From NCBI GenBank assembly GCA_017997315.1, contig JAGOFF010000108.1, positions 1 to 7,567 on the forward strand: a DNA stretch of 7,567 nt, in the 5' to 3' direction. Positions 1-6,467 of the stretch are shown here, in pieces; position 1 is the stretch's first letter; each line of letters starts with the position of its first letter. A program made the position numbers and the translations under genes. The stretch is from Clostridia bacterium (lineage in GTDB: Bacteria > Bacillota > Clostridia > Saccharofermentanales > UBA5734). The notes beneath the pieces were generated by a model that was given only the letters and a program-made list of their open reading frames with translations, did not search any database and was not told the DNA's origin.

Positions 1-912
1 GTCCATGAAGGGTTTGAGCACAGGGTGGGGTTGTTCCCGGCAGGATTCGACCAGGACGGCAACCTGTTCTGCAACATGAACTACGCGGACTACCCCATGA
101 TCCTCCCGCATCACACGATCTCGGATCCCTGGACGGAATGCTTCCCCGGGTGGATGCTTCTCTCCTATGGAAAAAAGGCGGTTGCCTCCTCGGAGTTCAC
201 GGGGTACCCCGCCGGAAACGTCGTCGACGAGAGCATCCGGACCCGGTGGGCGGCCGGAACGCGCGAACCGGGCGAACACGTGACGATCGATCTGGGCGAT
301 GTCGTCGACGTCCGTGCCGTCCAGATCAACATCGCGGAGCACAACCTCGGTCCGCTGCAGACGCTGCCGGGATTCCGGCCGTCGGACCTGCCTCCGGAAC
401 AGCGCGGCAGGCGCCGCCTTCGCTGGCTGCTTGAGGGCTCCCGGGACGAGGCGGAATGGGAGGTGCTCTGCGACAAGCGTCCGGCGGACACCGACCTGCC
501 CCACGATCTGGTGTGCCTGGAGGGGGGCCGCATGCTCCGGTATATCCGGCTGACCGGATACGAAACACCGTTCTACGGCACTTTCGCCGTCAGCGGACTG
601 CGGGTGTTCGGATACGCCGGGGGCAACGTCCCGAAAGCCGTCGGCGACGTTTCGGCGATCCGCCTGGATCCGATGACCGCCCGGGTGGAATGGACGCCTT
701 CTCCGGATTGCGACGGCTACAACATCCGTTGGGGAACCGCGCCGGACAAGTTGTATCACAGTTGGATGGTGTACGGCCGCGATTCCTCCGGCCTGACCAT
801 CGGCCAGCTGAACGAGGGAACCGGATTCCATGCCGCGGTCGATACGTTCAACGGAAGCGGTATCACCGCCGGCACTTGCGTTAAAGCGGCGGATGCCGCA
901 GGAAGGACCTGA
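1..912 (+). CDS. GH43-like glycosidase, C-terminal part (discoidin + FnIII modules), 5' truncated by window
   Basis: The reading frame is open from base 1, so the true start and the catalytic five-bladed propeller lie upstream; 303 residues are visible. Residues 1-33 resemble the end of family 43 glycoside hydrolase catalytic regions (the stretch RVGLFPAGFDQDGNLFC followed by NYADYP). Residues about 55-200 form a discoidin/F5-8 type C carbohydrate-binding module: ASSEF, then NVVDESIRTRW, then VTIDLGDVVDVRAVQI, ending with the strand RYIRLTGYE. Residues about 205-300 look like a fibronectin III module (VSAIRLDPMTARVEWTPSPDCDGYNIRWG). GH43 enzymes usually release arabinose or xylose from plant polysaccharide side chains; the exact substrate cannot be read here because the active site is missing. 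No membrane anchor is visible in the part seen. The stop codon lies one base before the next gene's ATG, suggesting co-transcription. The module assignment is by motif memory, not a search. Confidence 0.85.
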   Translation, partial: VHEGFEHRVGLFPAGFDQDGNLFCNMNYADYPMILPHHTISDPWTECFPGWMLLSYGKKAVASSEFTGYPAGNVVDESIRTRWAAGTREPGEHVTIDLGDVVDVRAVQINIAEHNLGPLQTLPGFRPSDLPPEQRGRRRLRWLLEGSRDEAEWEVLCDKRPADTDLPHDLVCLEGGRMLRYIRLTGYETPFYGTFAVSGLRVFGYAGGNVPKAVGDVSAIRLDPMTARVEWTPSPDCDGYNIRWGTAPDKLYHSWMVYGRDSSGLTIGQLNEGTGFHAAVDTFNGSGITAGTCVKAADAAGRT

Positions 913-913
913 T

Positions 914-2104
914 ATGGTCAGATGGACGGGTACTACGGTCCGTGGTTTACGGGCACCCATCGTCCGGGAAGGGGACGATCTGGTCCGGATCACGGTCGAT
1001 ACGGTGTTGAATACCGCTGCAGCGGAGGGATTTGCGCTGCGGGACCGTGACGTCGTCGGCGTCACCGAGTCCCTGCTGGCCCGCTCGCAAGGCAACTACA
1101 CGACTGTGGACGCGGTGGCGGAGGATGTCCGCAGGAAACTTCCGGGCGACTTTGTCGTTCTGTTTCCGATTCTGAGCCGGAACCGGTTCTCCGTGATCCT
1201 CAAGGGACTTGCGCGAAGCGGCCGCCGGCTGACCCTCCTGCTGAACTACCCCGGCGACGAGGTGGGCAACCATCTGATGGATGTCGACGAGATGGACGCG
1301 CAGGGCATCAATCCCTACTCCGATGTGCTGACGGAAGAGGATTTCCGTTGCCTGTTCGGTCACCGGTTCGTGCACCCGTTCACAGGCATGGACTACATCG
1401 ACCTGTACAAGGGATTGGCGGTGGAGGACAACATCCGGATCGTGCTTGCGAACGATTACAGGACAGCTCTCCGATACTCCCCGGATGTCCTGGTCGCCAA
1501 CATCCATGACCGTGCGCGCCTGAAACGCAAGCTGGTCGAAGCCGGAGCGCGCACCGTCATCGGACTGGACGATCTGGTCAACACGCCGCCGCCCGGGGGC
1601 GGCGGGTACAATCCGGACTTTGGCCTGCTTGGATCCAACCAGGCGGGCGACGAGCGGCTGAAGCTGTTCCCGCGGGACTGCCGGGCATTTGCGGACGCGG
1701 TGCAGGCCCGGCTGCGGGACGCCACGGGGCGTACGATCGAAGTCATGGTCTATGGGGACGGCGCGTTCAAGGATCCGCAGGGCAAGATCTGGGAACTGGC
1801 GGATCCGCTGGTGTCGCCGGGATACACCCCGGGCCTGGATGGTACGCCCAACGAGCTGAAGATGAAGTACATTGTGGACAATGAGCTGGCCGATCTGGAC
1901 CGGGAATCGGCTGCCGAAGCGCTGCGCGGACGGATACGGGCGAAGGGGGGCAGCCTGGTGGGGCAGTCCGAATCGCTCGGCACCACCCCGCGGCAGATCA
2001 CGGATCTGCTCGGGACACTATGCGATCTCACCAGCGGAAGCGGCGACAAGGGCACACCGATCATCCTGGTCCAGGGATACTTCGACAACTTCGCGACCGA
2101 GTAG
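914..2104 (+). CDS. CofE-family (coenzyme F420-0:L-glutamate ligase-like) protein, long bacterial form
   Basis: This 396-residue soluble protein resembles the F420-0:gamma-glutamyl ligase family (COG1478 / PF01996), which forms gamma-glutamyl amide bonds using a nucleotide triphosphate. Supporting stretches are GLRAPIVREGDDLVRI (11-26), the DVVGVTESLLARSQG segment (46-60), VMVYGDGAFKDP (277-288) and a C-terminal block LGTTPRQITDLLGTLCDLTSG (355-375) typical of the long bacterial members. Archaeal CofE is about 250 residues, so this belongs to the longer subgroup found in many bacteria that do not obviously make F420. Related proteins in Chlamydia act as folylglutamate synthases, so folate or another acceptor is possible. 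ATG at 914 was chosen because AGGAAGG at 900-906 sits 7 bases upstream; the frame is open further back to an ATG at 830, but that lies inside the glycosidase gene. No other F420 gene is in view. Family call is fairly firm, function open. Confidence 0.85.
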   Translation: MVRWTGTTVRGLRAPIVREGDDLVRITVDTVLNTAAAEGFALRDRDVVGVTESLLARSQGNYTTVDAVAEDVRRKLPGDFVVLFPILSRNRFSVILKGLARSGRRLTLLLNYPGDEVGNHLMDVDEMDAQGINPYSDVLTEEDFRCLFGHRFVHPFTGMDYIDLYKGLAVEDNIRIVLANDYRTALRYSPDVLVANIHDRARLKRKLVEAGARTVIGLDDLVNTPPPGGGGYNPDFGLLGSNQAGDERLKLFPRDCRAFADAVQARLRDATGRTIEVMVYGDGAFKDPQGKIWELADPLVSPGYTPGLDGTPNELKMKYIVDNELADLDRESAAEALRGRIRAKGGSLVGQSESLGTTPRQITDLLGTLCDLTSGSGDKGTPIILVQGYFDNFATE

Positions 2105-2119
2105 CGGAATCCGGCATCA

Positions 2120-2216
2120 GCGTGAAAAGGGTGCCGTTCGATGGTTTCATGAGTTTGCACTAAACTGCGACAGATTCATGACACGCCTTTATGAATAGCA
2201 CCCTTTTTTTTCACGC
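2120..2216. repeat. 97-bp imperfect inverted-repeat element, possible terminator or structured RNA
   Basis: The left arm GCGTGAAAAGGGTGC (2120-2134) is complementary to the right arm GCACCC-T8-CACGC (2198-2216), with four extra T bases bulged in the right arm. The 63-base interior holds smaller dyads: AGTTT/AAACT (2152-2156 with 2162-2166) and ATTCAT/ATGAAT (2174-2179 with 2191-2196). Starting 15 bases after the CofE-like stop, the GGGTGC/GCACCC stem followed by eight T bases could act as an intrinsic terminator, though the loop is much longer than usual. Flanking target-site duplications are not evident, so a miniature transposon is not well supported. The structure is directly visible; the role is inference. 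Confidence 0.6.
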
Positions 2217-2249
2217 GAAGCACATCGAAACGCTACATTTGATACGATT

Positions 2250-2307
2250 CCGGACGATGCGCGGGAGCGTCCGGCTGCCGCCGGGCGATTCGGCCCGTTG
2301 CCGGCAG
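2250..2307. repeat. Two adjacent GC-rich stem-loops
   Basis: CCGGACG (2250-2256) pairs with CGTCCGG (2268-2274) across 11 bases. Starting at the next base, CTGCCG (2275-2280) pairs with CGGCAG (2302-2307), with an inner 5-bp stem CGGGC/GCCCG (2282-2286 with 2293-2297) and a 6-base loop. Neither stem is followed by a T run, so these are not standard intrinsic terminators. They end one base before the proposed promoter -35 box, so they may hold a regulator site or be chance structure in GC-rich DNA. Confidence 0.45.
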
Positions 2308-2308
2308 A

Positions 2309-2337
2309 GGGACAACCGCCGGAAACCGTGTTATATT
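2309..2337 (+). promoter_or_regulatory. Putative sigma70-type promoter for the glycosyltransferase gene
   Basis: GGGACA (2309-2314, 4 of 6 to TTGACA) and TATATT (2332-2337, 5 of 6 to TATAAT) are separated by exactly 17 bases. Transcription would begin near 2344, giving a leader of roughly 57 bases before the ATG at 2401. The AT-rich -10 stands out from its GC-rich surroundings. It would serve the glycosyltransferase and the overlapping ligase-like gene. The -35 is weak, so this is a moderate call. Confidence 0.45.
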
Positions 2338-2400
2338 TTCCTGTGGCGCGAAAACCGGCCCCCCTCGGGACCGTTGCCGTGCTGCAGAAGAGGTGTTCGA

Positions 2401-3684
2401 ATGCTGCTGTTTCTGGTCCAGGCGCTGCTTTGGTTTCTTCGCGTCCTGCTCGCCGGATATGTCGTTTATTATGTGGGCATGGCCGTGTTTGCGCTGTTCC
2501 GGGCACCGGGATATCCGGCCCGTGTTCCCGTCAAGCGGTTTGCGGTCGTCGTGCCGGCCCGGAACGAGGCCCTGGTGGTCGACCGGCTGATCGAGAGCCT
2601 GACGGCCCAGGATTATCCGCGTGAACTGTTCGATGTCTTTGTCGTGACCAACCGCTGCACCGACGATACGGCGGAAACCGCGCGGCGCGCGGGGGCGAAC
2701 GTACTGGAATGTACGGTTCCGACATCGTCCAAGGGCGAGGTCCTTGCCTTTACGTTCCCGATCCTGCTGGAGAAGCGGGACGGCGCCGCAGGCGACGGGG
2801 GATACGACGCGTTCATCGTGTTTGATGCCGACAATATCGCGGATCCGGGCTTCCTGCGCGCCATGAACGATGCGGCATGCGCAGGGGTCCGGGTCGGGCA
2901 GTGCTACCGCGACAGCAAAAATCCGGGCGATACGGTGATATCCCAGTGCATGTCCTTGTACTACTGGTCGCTCGACCGCTTTATCAACCACGCCCGGGGG
3001 GTGGCGGGACTGTCCGCGATGATCAATGGGACGGGCTTCATGATCGATGCCGCCTGGCTGCGCTCGACCGGCGGATGGAATACGAAGACCCTGGCGGAAG
3101 ATATCGAATATACAACGCAGTGTCTGCTGCGCGGCCAAAAGGTCGCATGGATCCCGAAGGCCGTCACGTATGACGAACAGCCGCTGTCCTCGGCACAATC
3201 GTGGACACAGCGCCTGCGCTGGTCATCCGGTGTGATGCAGAGCCTGCGGTTGTACGGAGCCGGTGTGACGCGCGGCGTTTTCCGGCCGGGCGGATTCCGC
3301 CTGTTCGATCTGCTGCTCAACTATGCCGCGCCGATCACCCACCTGCTGTATGTCTTCACCATCGTCGCGGAGGCGCTGCTCCGGTTGTCAGGACTCCATC
3401 AGCAGTTGTTTCCGGGGAGCGATACTTTGTACCGTTTCCTCCTGTCGGTGCCGGTCTCCTGCCTGGCGTCGTCGGGTATTGCGCTGATCGTGGCAGCTGT
3501 GGAGCGAAAAGGGGTCCGCCGGATGATGCGCGGGATCCTGGCATACGGATTCTTCCTGTATTCATGGGTTCCGATCAACTTCCTCTCGGTATTCCGGACA
3601 CGTCCGGAGTGGCGTGAGATCCGGCATACCCGGACCCTGGGCATCCAGGACATGGCCCGCGATGCGGCCGCCAGAAAGGGATGA
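2401..3684 (+). CDS. Membrane family 2 glycosyltransferase, processive-synthase type
   Basis: This 427-residue inner-membrane enzyme would transfer sugars from nucleotide-sugar donors to a growing surface polysaccharide. An N-terminal membrane helix spans about 3-33. The GT-A domain follows: VVVPARNEA (49-57), SSKGEVLAF (109-117), the metal-binding DAD in FDADN (141-145), the catalytic-base region LAEDIEYT (231-238) and the QRLRW motif (270-274). This is the D, D, D, Q(Q/R)xRW set known from cellulose, chitin, hyaluronan and poly-GlcNAc synthases (COG1215). Three hydrophobic segments follow at about 302-328, 343-367 and 377-397, then the cytoplasmic tail PEWREIRHTRT. ATG at 2401 was chosen because AGAAGAGGTG lies 6 bases upstream and the membrane helix starts at once; the upstream open frame back to 2191 runs through repeats and the putative promoter. 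Donor sugar and linkage cannot be read. The gene overlaps the next by ATGA. Confidence 0.93.
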   Translation: MLLFLVQALLWFLRVLLAGYVVYYVGMAVFALFRAPGYPARVPVKRFAVVVPARNEALVVDRLIESLTAQDYPRELFDVFVVTNRCTDDTAETARRAGANVLECTVPTSSKGEVLAFTFPILLEKRDGAAGDGGYDAFIVFDADNIADPGFLRAMNDAACAGVRVGQCYRDSKNPGDTVISQCMSLYYWSLDRFINHARGVAGLSAMINGTGFMIDAAWLRSTGGWNTKTLAEDIEYTTQCLLRGQKVAWIPKAVTYDEQPLSSAQSWTQRLRWSSGVMQSLRLYGAGVTRGVFRPGGFRLFDLLLNYAAPITHLLYVFTIVAEALLRLSGLHQQLFPGSDTLYRFLLSVPVSCLASSGIALIVAAVERKGVRRMMRGILAYGFFLYSWVPINFLSVFRTRPEWREIRHTRTLGIQDMARDAAARKG

Positions 3685-4955
3685 AGACGGCGTACCGGCC
3701 GGAACGTATGGCAGAAAAGGCAAAAGGGATTCCGCACGCGATCGGATCAGCAGCCGGACTCCGGGATCATCCCGACGAGGTCATCGCGTTTATGCTGGTG
3801 GGCGGCCTGTATCTGTCCGCCGTCGCCACCGTGGTGCTGCTGTTCCTGGCAGCGGTTTGGCTTGCCTTCACCGGACGGCTGAAGGAAACCCTGCTCAGGG
3901 TGCCCGGATCAACCGGATTGGCGGTGTTCTGCCTGCTGTCCCTCGTGGTGTCGGTCATCAACCGCAACGTGCAGGGAATCCTGATCGCTTGGGTGATGGG
4001 GTTGGTTTTCCTTGTGACGATGCGGTTGCGCACCGCGATGACGCGAAGCCTCTTTGACCGCATCACGGGCTTCTGCGTACTGTGCAGCCTCCCCGGATTT
4101 GTTGCCGTCGTCATCCAGAAGGCCGCGGCGGGTGCGGGAGAGTACTACCGGCCGGAGTCTCTTTTCCTCAATGCCAACTACTACGGGGCCGTCGCTTCGC
4201 TGACCGTGCTCCTGTGCGCGTACAAGGCATTCCGCTCCTCCCGTCCGCTTCGCGCCGCCTACGCGGCAGCGGGCGTGATCAACCTGTGCGGCCTGCTCCT
4301 CAGCGGGTGCCGAACCGCGCTGCCGGCACTGGCCGCGGCCATGATCGTATTGGCGCTGGCCGACCGGCGGTATCGTTTTGCCGCGTTTCTTATCGGATCG
4401 CTCGCCGTCGCGCTGGCCGTCATCGTCCGGCATCCGGAGCTGCTGCCCCGGGAGGAGCGGGTCGGGGCGGATCTTGCGTACCGGCTCAGCATCTGGGAGA
4501 CCGCGGTCCGTGGGATCCTGCGTCATCCGCTGGTCGGACGGGGCGGGAACGCCTATCTGATTGCAAGCGCCGAACTCGGCCGCCCGTCGGAGTATCACGC
4601 GCACAGCCTGATCCTGGATCCCCTGTTGAATTTCGGGCTCGCGGGAACGATGCTGCTGGCATCCTTTTACCTGGAGAACTGGAGGGCGATCCGGATCCTG
4701 CGCAGCGATCCGCAAGACCGGACCCGGTACGCGCTGCTGGCTTCGGTGATGGTCTGCGTCCTGCTCCATGGCCTGACGGATGTCACGGTGTTCAGCGTGC
4801 AGACCGGTACGCTGGTGTCGGTCCTGCTCGGTGTTGCCGGTATCTGTGAACGGACGCCGGCGTCCGGGACCGAACCGCAACCGGCGGCGGAACGGATTCC
4901 GCTCGGTGCGGTCGTCCGCATCGCGGACCGGCGCACGGACTCCCGGGGAGCCTGA
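3681..4955 (+). CDS. O-antigen ligase / polymerase-like membrane protein (Wzy_C family)
   Basis: This 424-residue polytopic membrane protein has about ten to eleven hydrophobic segments (roughly 35-62, 77-93, 98-114, 127-147, 165-183, 191-208, 211-227, 231-249, 309-331, 350-366 and 369-388). A long extracytoplasmic loop at about 250-308 is typical of the O-antigen ligase (WaaL)/Wzy_C family. Characteristic signatures are LNANYYGA (163-170), LLSGCRTALPAL (206-217, Arg211), RLSIWETAVRGILRHPLVGRG (268-288) and YHAHSLILDPLLNFGLAG (305-322, His306 and His308). Such proteins join undecaprenyl-linked glycans to each other or to an acceptor. The start ATG overlaps the glycosyltransferase stop by 4 bases, implying translational coupling; the purine run AGAAAGGG ends right at the ATG, so a start at 3708 is an alternative. 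The last 35 or so residues are polar. Whether it ligates or polymerises cannot be told. Confidence 0.88.
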   Translation: MKTAYRPERMAEKAKGIPHAIGSAAGLRDHPDEVIAFMLVGGLYLSAVATVVLLFLAAVWLAFTGRLKETLLRVPGSTGLAVFCLLSLVVSVINRNVQGILIAWVMGLVFLVTMRLRTAMTRSLFDRITGFCVLCSLPGFVAVVIQKAAAGAGEYYRPESLFLNANYYGAVASLTVLLCAYKAFRSSRPLRAAYAAAGVINLCGLLLSGCRTALPALAAAMIVLALADRRYRFAAFLIGSLAVALAVIVRHPELLPREERVGADLAYRLSIWETAVRGILRHPLVGRGGNAYLIASAELGRPSEYHAHSLILDPLLNFGLAGTMLLASFYLENWRAIRILRSDPQDRTRYALLASVMVCVLLHGLTDVTVFSVQTGTLVSVLLGVAGICERTPASGTEPQPAAERIPLGAVVRIADRRTDSRGA

Positions 4956-4974
4956 AAGGATTGCCGGCCGGGTT

Positions 4975-5003
4975 TTGACATCGGCCTTTCCGCGCCGGAT
5001 AAT
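4975..5003 (+). promoter_or_regulatory. Strong sigma70-type promoter ahead of dinB
   Basis: A perfect TTGACA (4975-4980) is followed after 17 bases by GATAAT (4998-5003), 5 of 6 to the -10 consensus. Transcription would begin near 5010, after the ligase-like stop at 4955, so dinB likely has its own transcript. An imperfect dyad brackets the -10: CGGCCTTTCCGC (4982-4993) against GCGGAAGGCCG (5015-5025), 11 bp with one bulged T. That could be a regulator site. No sequence resembling the known LexA boxes of Bacillota or Proteobacteria is seen here. Confidence 0.75.
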
Positions 5004-5085
5004 CCAATGAGGGAGCGGAAGGCCGGATCCGATGCGGATTCGGACAAGGTCCGCCCCCGATCAGCCGCCCGCGTACGCGACGGAC

Positions 5086-5093
5086 AAGGAGGT
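5086..5093 (+). promoter_or_regulatory. Shine-Dalgarno site AAGGAGGT of dinB, with long spacing
   Basis: AAGGAGGT is fully complementary to the 3' end of bacterial 16S rRNA. It lies 13 bases before ATG 5107, longer than the usual 5-9, and no ATG, GTG or TTG falls between. It favours the start at 5107 but not decisively: an earlier in-frame ATG at 5032 has GGAAGG at 5017-5022 with 9-base spacing. Confidence 0.55.
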
Positions 5094-5106
5094 CATCCGC
5101 ACCGCC

Positions 5107-6414
5107 ATGCGCCGCGTTGTCTTTCTGGTCGACATGAACGCCTTCTTCATCTCGTGCGAAATGCTGCGCCGTCCCGCGCTTCGCGGTGTTCCGGCCGCGG
5201 TGGCCGGGGATCCGAAGACCCGGACCGGGATCATCCTGGCCGCGAACTACGAAGCCCGGGCGTTCGGAGTCAAGACCGCCATGGTGCTGCACAAGGCGCT
5301 TGCGCTCTGCCCCGGCCTGATCACCGTTCCCCCCGACCATGGATTCTATGAGAAAAAGTCGTCCGAGGTCATGGAACTGCTTGCCCGGTATACCCCGGTC
5401 GTCGAACAGAACAGCATCGACGAAGCCTGGCTGGACATGACCGGCTGCGAAGCGCTGTTCGGTCCGCCCGCGGACAGCGCCGCGCGCATCATGGCGGACA
5501 TCCGGGACTCGATCGGCCTCTGGTGTTCGATCGGGATCGCGGAGAACAAGTTCCTCGCCAAAATGGCCTCGGAGATGAAAAAACCCCTCGGAATCACGGA
5601 ACTGTGGCCGGAGGACATCCCGACGAAACTGTGGCCGCTGCCGGTCCGCTCGATCTACGGTGTGGGGGGGCGGACCGCGGACCGCCTGACCCGGATCGGC
5701 ATCATGACGATCGGAGACCTGGCCCGGCTGGACAGGCCGTTCCTCACCCGGCTTTTCGGCAAGGGCGGCGAATCCCTCCACGACCATGCGAACGGGATCG
5801 ACGACACTCCGGTCTGCGCGCACGTCCTGGACGGGATGAAGCAGATCGGGCGCTCGACGACCCTACCGGAGGACGTATCCGACCTCGGAAAAGCGCGGCG
5901 GATCCTCCTGGAACTGGTCGACGATATCGGACGCACGGTCCGCCGCCACGGAAAGAAGGGGCGTACCGTGCATATCACGCTCAAGTATGCGGACTTCACC
6001 GTTGCGACCCGTCAGGCGCGGATCCCGGAGACATCGACGACACAGGGGATCTTTGAAGGCGCCTGGCAGCTGCTTGCGCAGAACTGGGACCCGGGCAGAC
6101 CGGTCCGGCTGATCGGAGCCGCGCTGTCCGGATTCGACGAGGCGTCCGAGCTGCCCCCGGGAGCGGAGGGGTCCGGGAGCCAGATCTCCCTCTTTGACGC
6201 CGCGCCGGCCGGGCCGTCCGGACCGGCGCCGTCCGGTTCCGATCCCTTGGGGGAATCCGGAAAGCGGGAGAAACTCGATGCGGCGATGGACCGGATCCGG
6301 GCACGGATGGGGGACGGTGCGGTGGGGGTTGCTTCACTGCTCAAGGAGAAGCGTCCGCCACGATCGAGCCCTGATCTTGACAAGCGGGAGGATAGAGATG
6401 AAACTGTTTCATAG
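5107..6414 (+). CDS. dinB: DNA polymerase IV, Y-family translesion polymerase (DinB)
   Basis: This 435-residue cytoplasmic enzyme copies past DNA lesions with low fidelity. Palm motifs are FLVDMNAFF (6-14, metal ligand Asp9, steric-gate Phe14) and NSIDEAWLD (102-110, catalytic Asp105-Glu106). The fingers region AANYEARAFGVKTAM (45-59), the thumb GIAENKFLAKMASEMKKP (143-160), the helix-hairpin-helix IYGVGGRTADRL (183-194) and the little finger from about 247 (GRSTTLPEDV) are all present. QISLFD (359-364) matches the beta-clamp-binding motif, followed by a Pro/Gly/Ser-rich linker and a short helix (REKLDAAMDRIRARMG), as in several Bacillota homologues. ATG 5107 was chosen because homologues begin just before the VDMNAFF motif and AAGGAGGT lies upstream. 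ATG 5032 would add 25 residues of coding-like composition (22 of 25 third positions are G or C) and fits a start of transcription near 5010, so it is a real alternative. Intact and probably active. Confidence 0.94.
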   Translation: MRRVVFLVDMNAFFISCEMLRRPALRGVPAAVAGDPKTRTGIILAANYEARAFGVKTAMVLHKALALCPGLITVPPDHGFYEKKSSEVMELLARYTPVVEQNSIDEAWLDMTGCEALFGPPADSAARIMADIRDSIGLWCSIGIAENKFLAKMASEMKKPLGITELWPEDIPTKLWPLPVRSIYGVGGRTADRLTRIGIMTIGDLARLDRPFLTRLFGKGGESLHDHANGIDDTPVCAHVLDGMKQIGRSTTLPEDVSDLGKARRILLELVDDIGRTVRRHGKKGRTVHITLKYADFTVATRQARIPETSTTQGIFEGAWQLLAQNWDPGRPVRLIGAALSGFDEASELPPGAEGSGSQISLFDAAPAGPSGPAPSGSDPLGESGKREKLDAAMDRIRARMGDGAVGVASLLKEKRPPRSSPDLDKREDRDETVS

Positions 6415-6424
6415 TGCAAACAGT
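6398..6424. promoter_or_regulatory. Two overlapping dyads, operator-like, at the dinB end
   Basis: ATGAAAC-T-GTTTCAT (6398-6412) is a perfect 7-1-7 palindrome that includes the last dinB codons. It overlaps a second dyad, ACTGTTT (6403-6409) with AAACAGT (6418-6424), across 8 bases. A TTGACA (6377-6382) lies upstream, but no good -10 follows at 16-18 bases. The first dyad loosely recalls KdgR/IclR-type sugar-acid operators (TGAAAC, three bases, GTTTCA), but with a shorter centre. It could be an operator for the isomerase gene at 6468; this is inference. Confidence 0.4.
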
Positions 6425-6467
6425 CGGTAAGGAATCCTCATTTCAATCAGCGAAGGGAGAACAAGAC

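Noticed and set aside
2178..2198. Six-codon leader peptide (MTRLYE) inside the inverted repeat, as in attenuation
   Set aside because: It has no ribosome site, no run of one amino acid's codons, and is the length expected by chance.
2120..2216. CRISPR repeat or transposon end
   Set aside because: There is only one inverted pair, no direct repeats with spacers, no transposase and no visible target-site duplication.
2223..2238. Catabolite-response (cre)-like site around ATCGAAACGCTACAT
   Set aside because: Several conserved positions of the cre consensus are missing, including the right-hand half-site.
2191..2400. N-terminal extension of the glycosyltransferase from an upstream in-frame ATG
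   Set aside because: It runs through the inverted repeat, the hairpins and the putative promoter, has no good ribosome site, and would place about 70 polar residues before the usual first membrane helix.
2233..3198. Long open frame on the - strand (321 codons)
   Set aside because: It is opposite the glycosyltransferase catalytic domain and has a random-like, His/Arg/Gln-rich composition.
3909..4880. Long open frame on the - strand (323 codons)
   Set aside because: It lies fully opposite the ligase-like gene. Its product is a low-complexity Arg/Gln/Asp/Gly-rich chain with no recognisable fold, as expected opposite GC-biased codons.
4792..5823. Long open frame on the - strand (343 codons)
   Set aside because: It crosses the ligase-like end, the dinB promoter and half of dinB, and shows no family motif. 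Antisense shadow.
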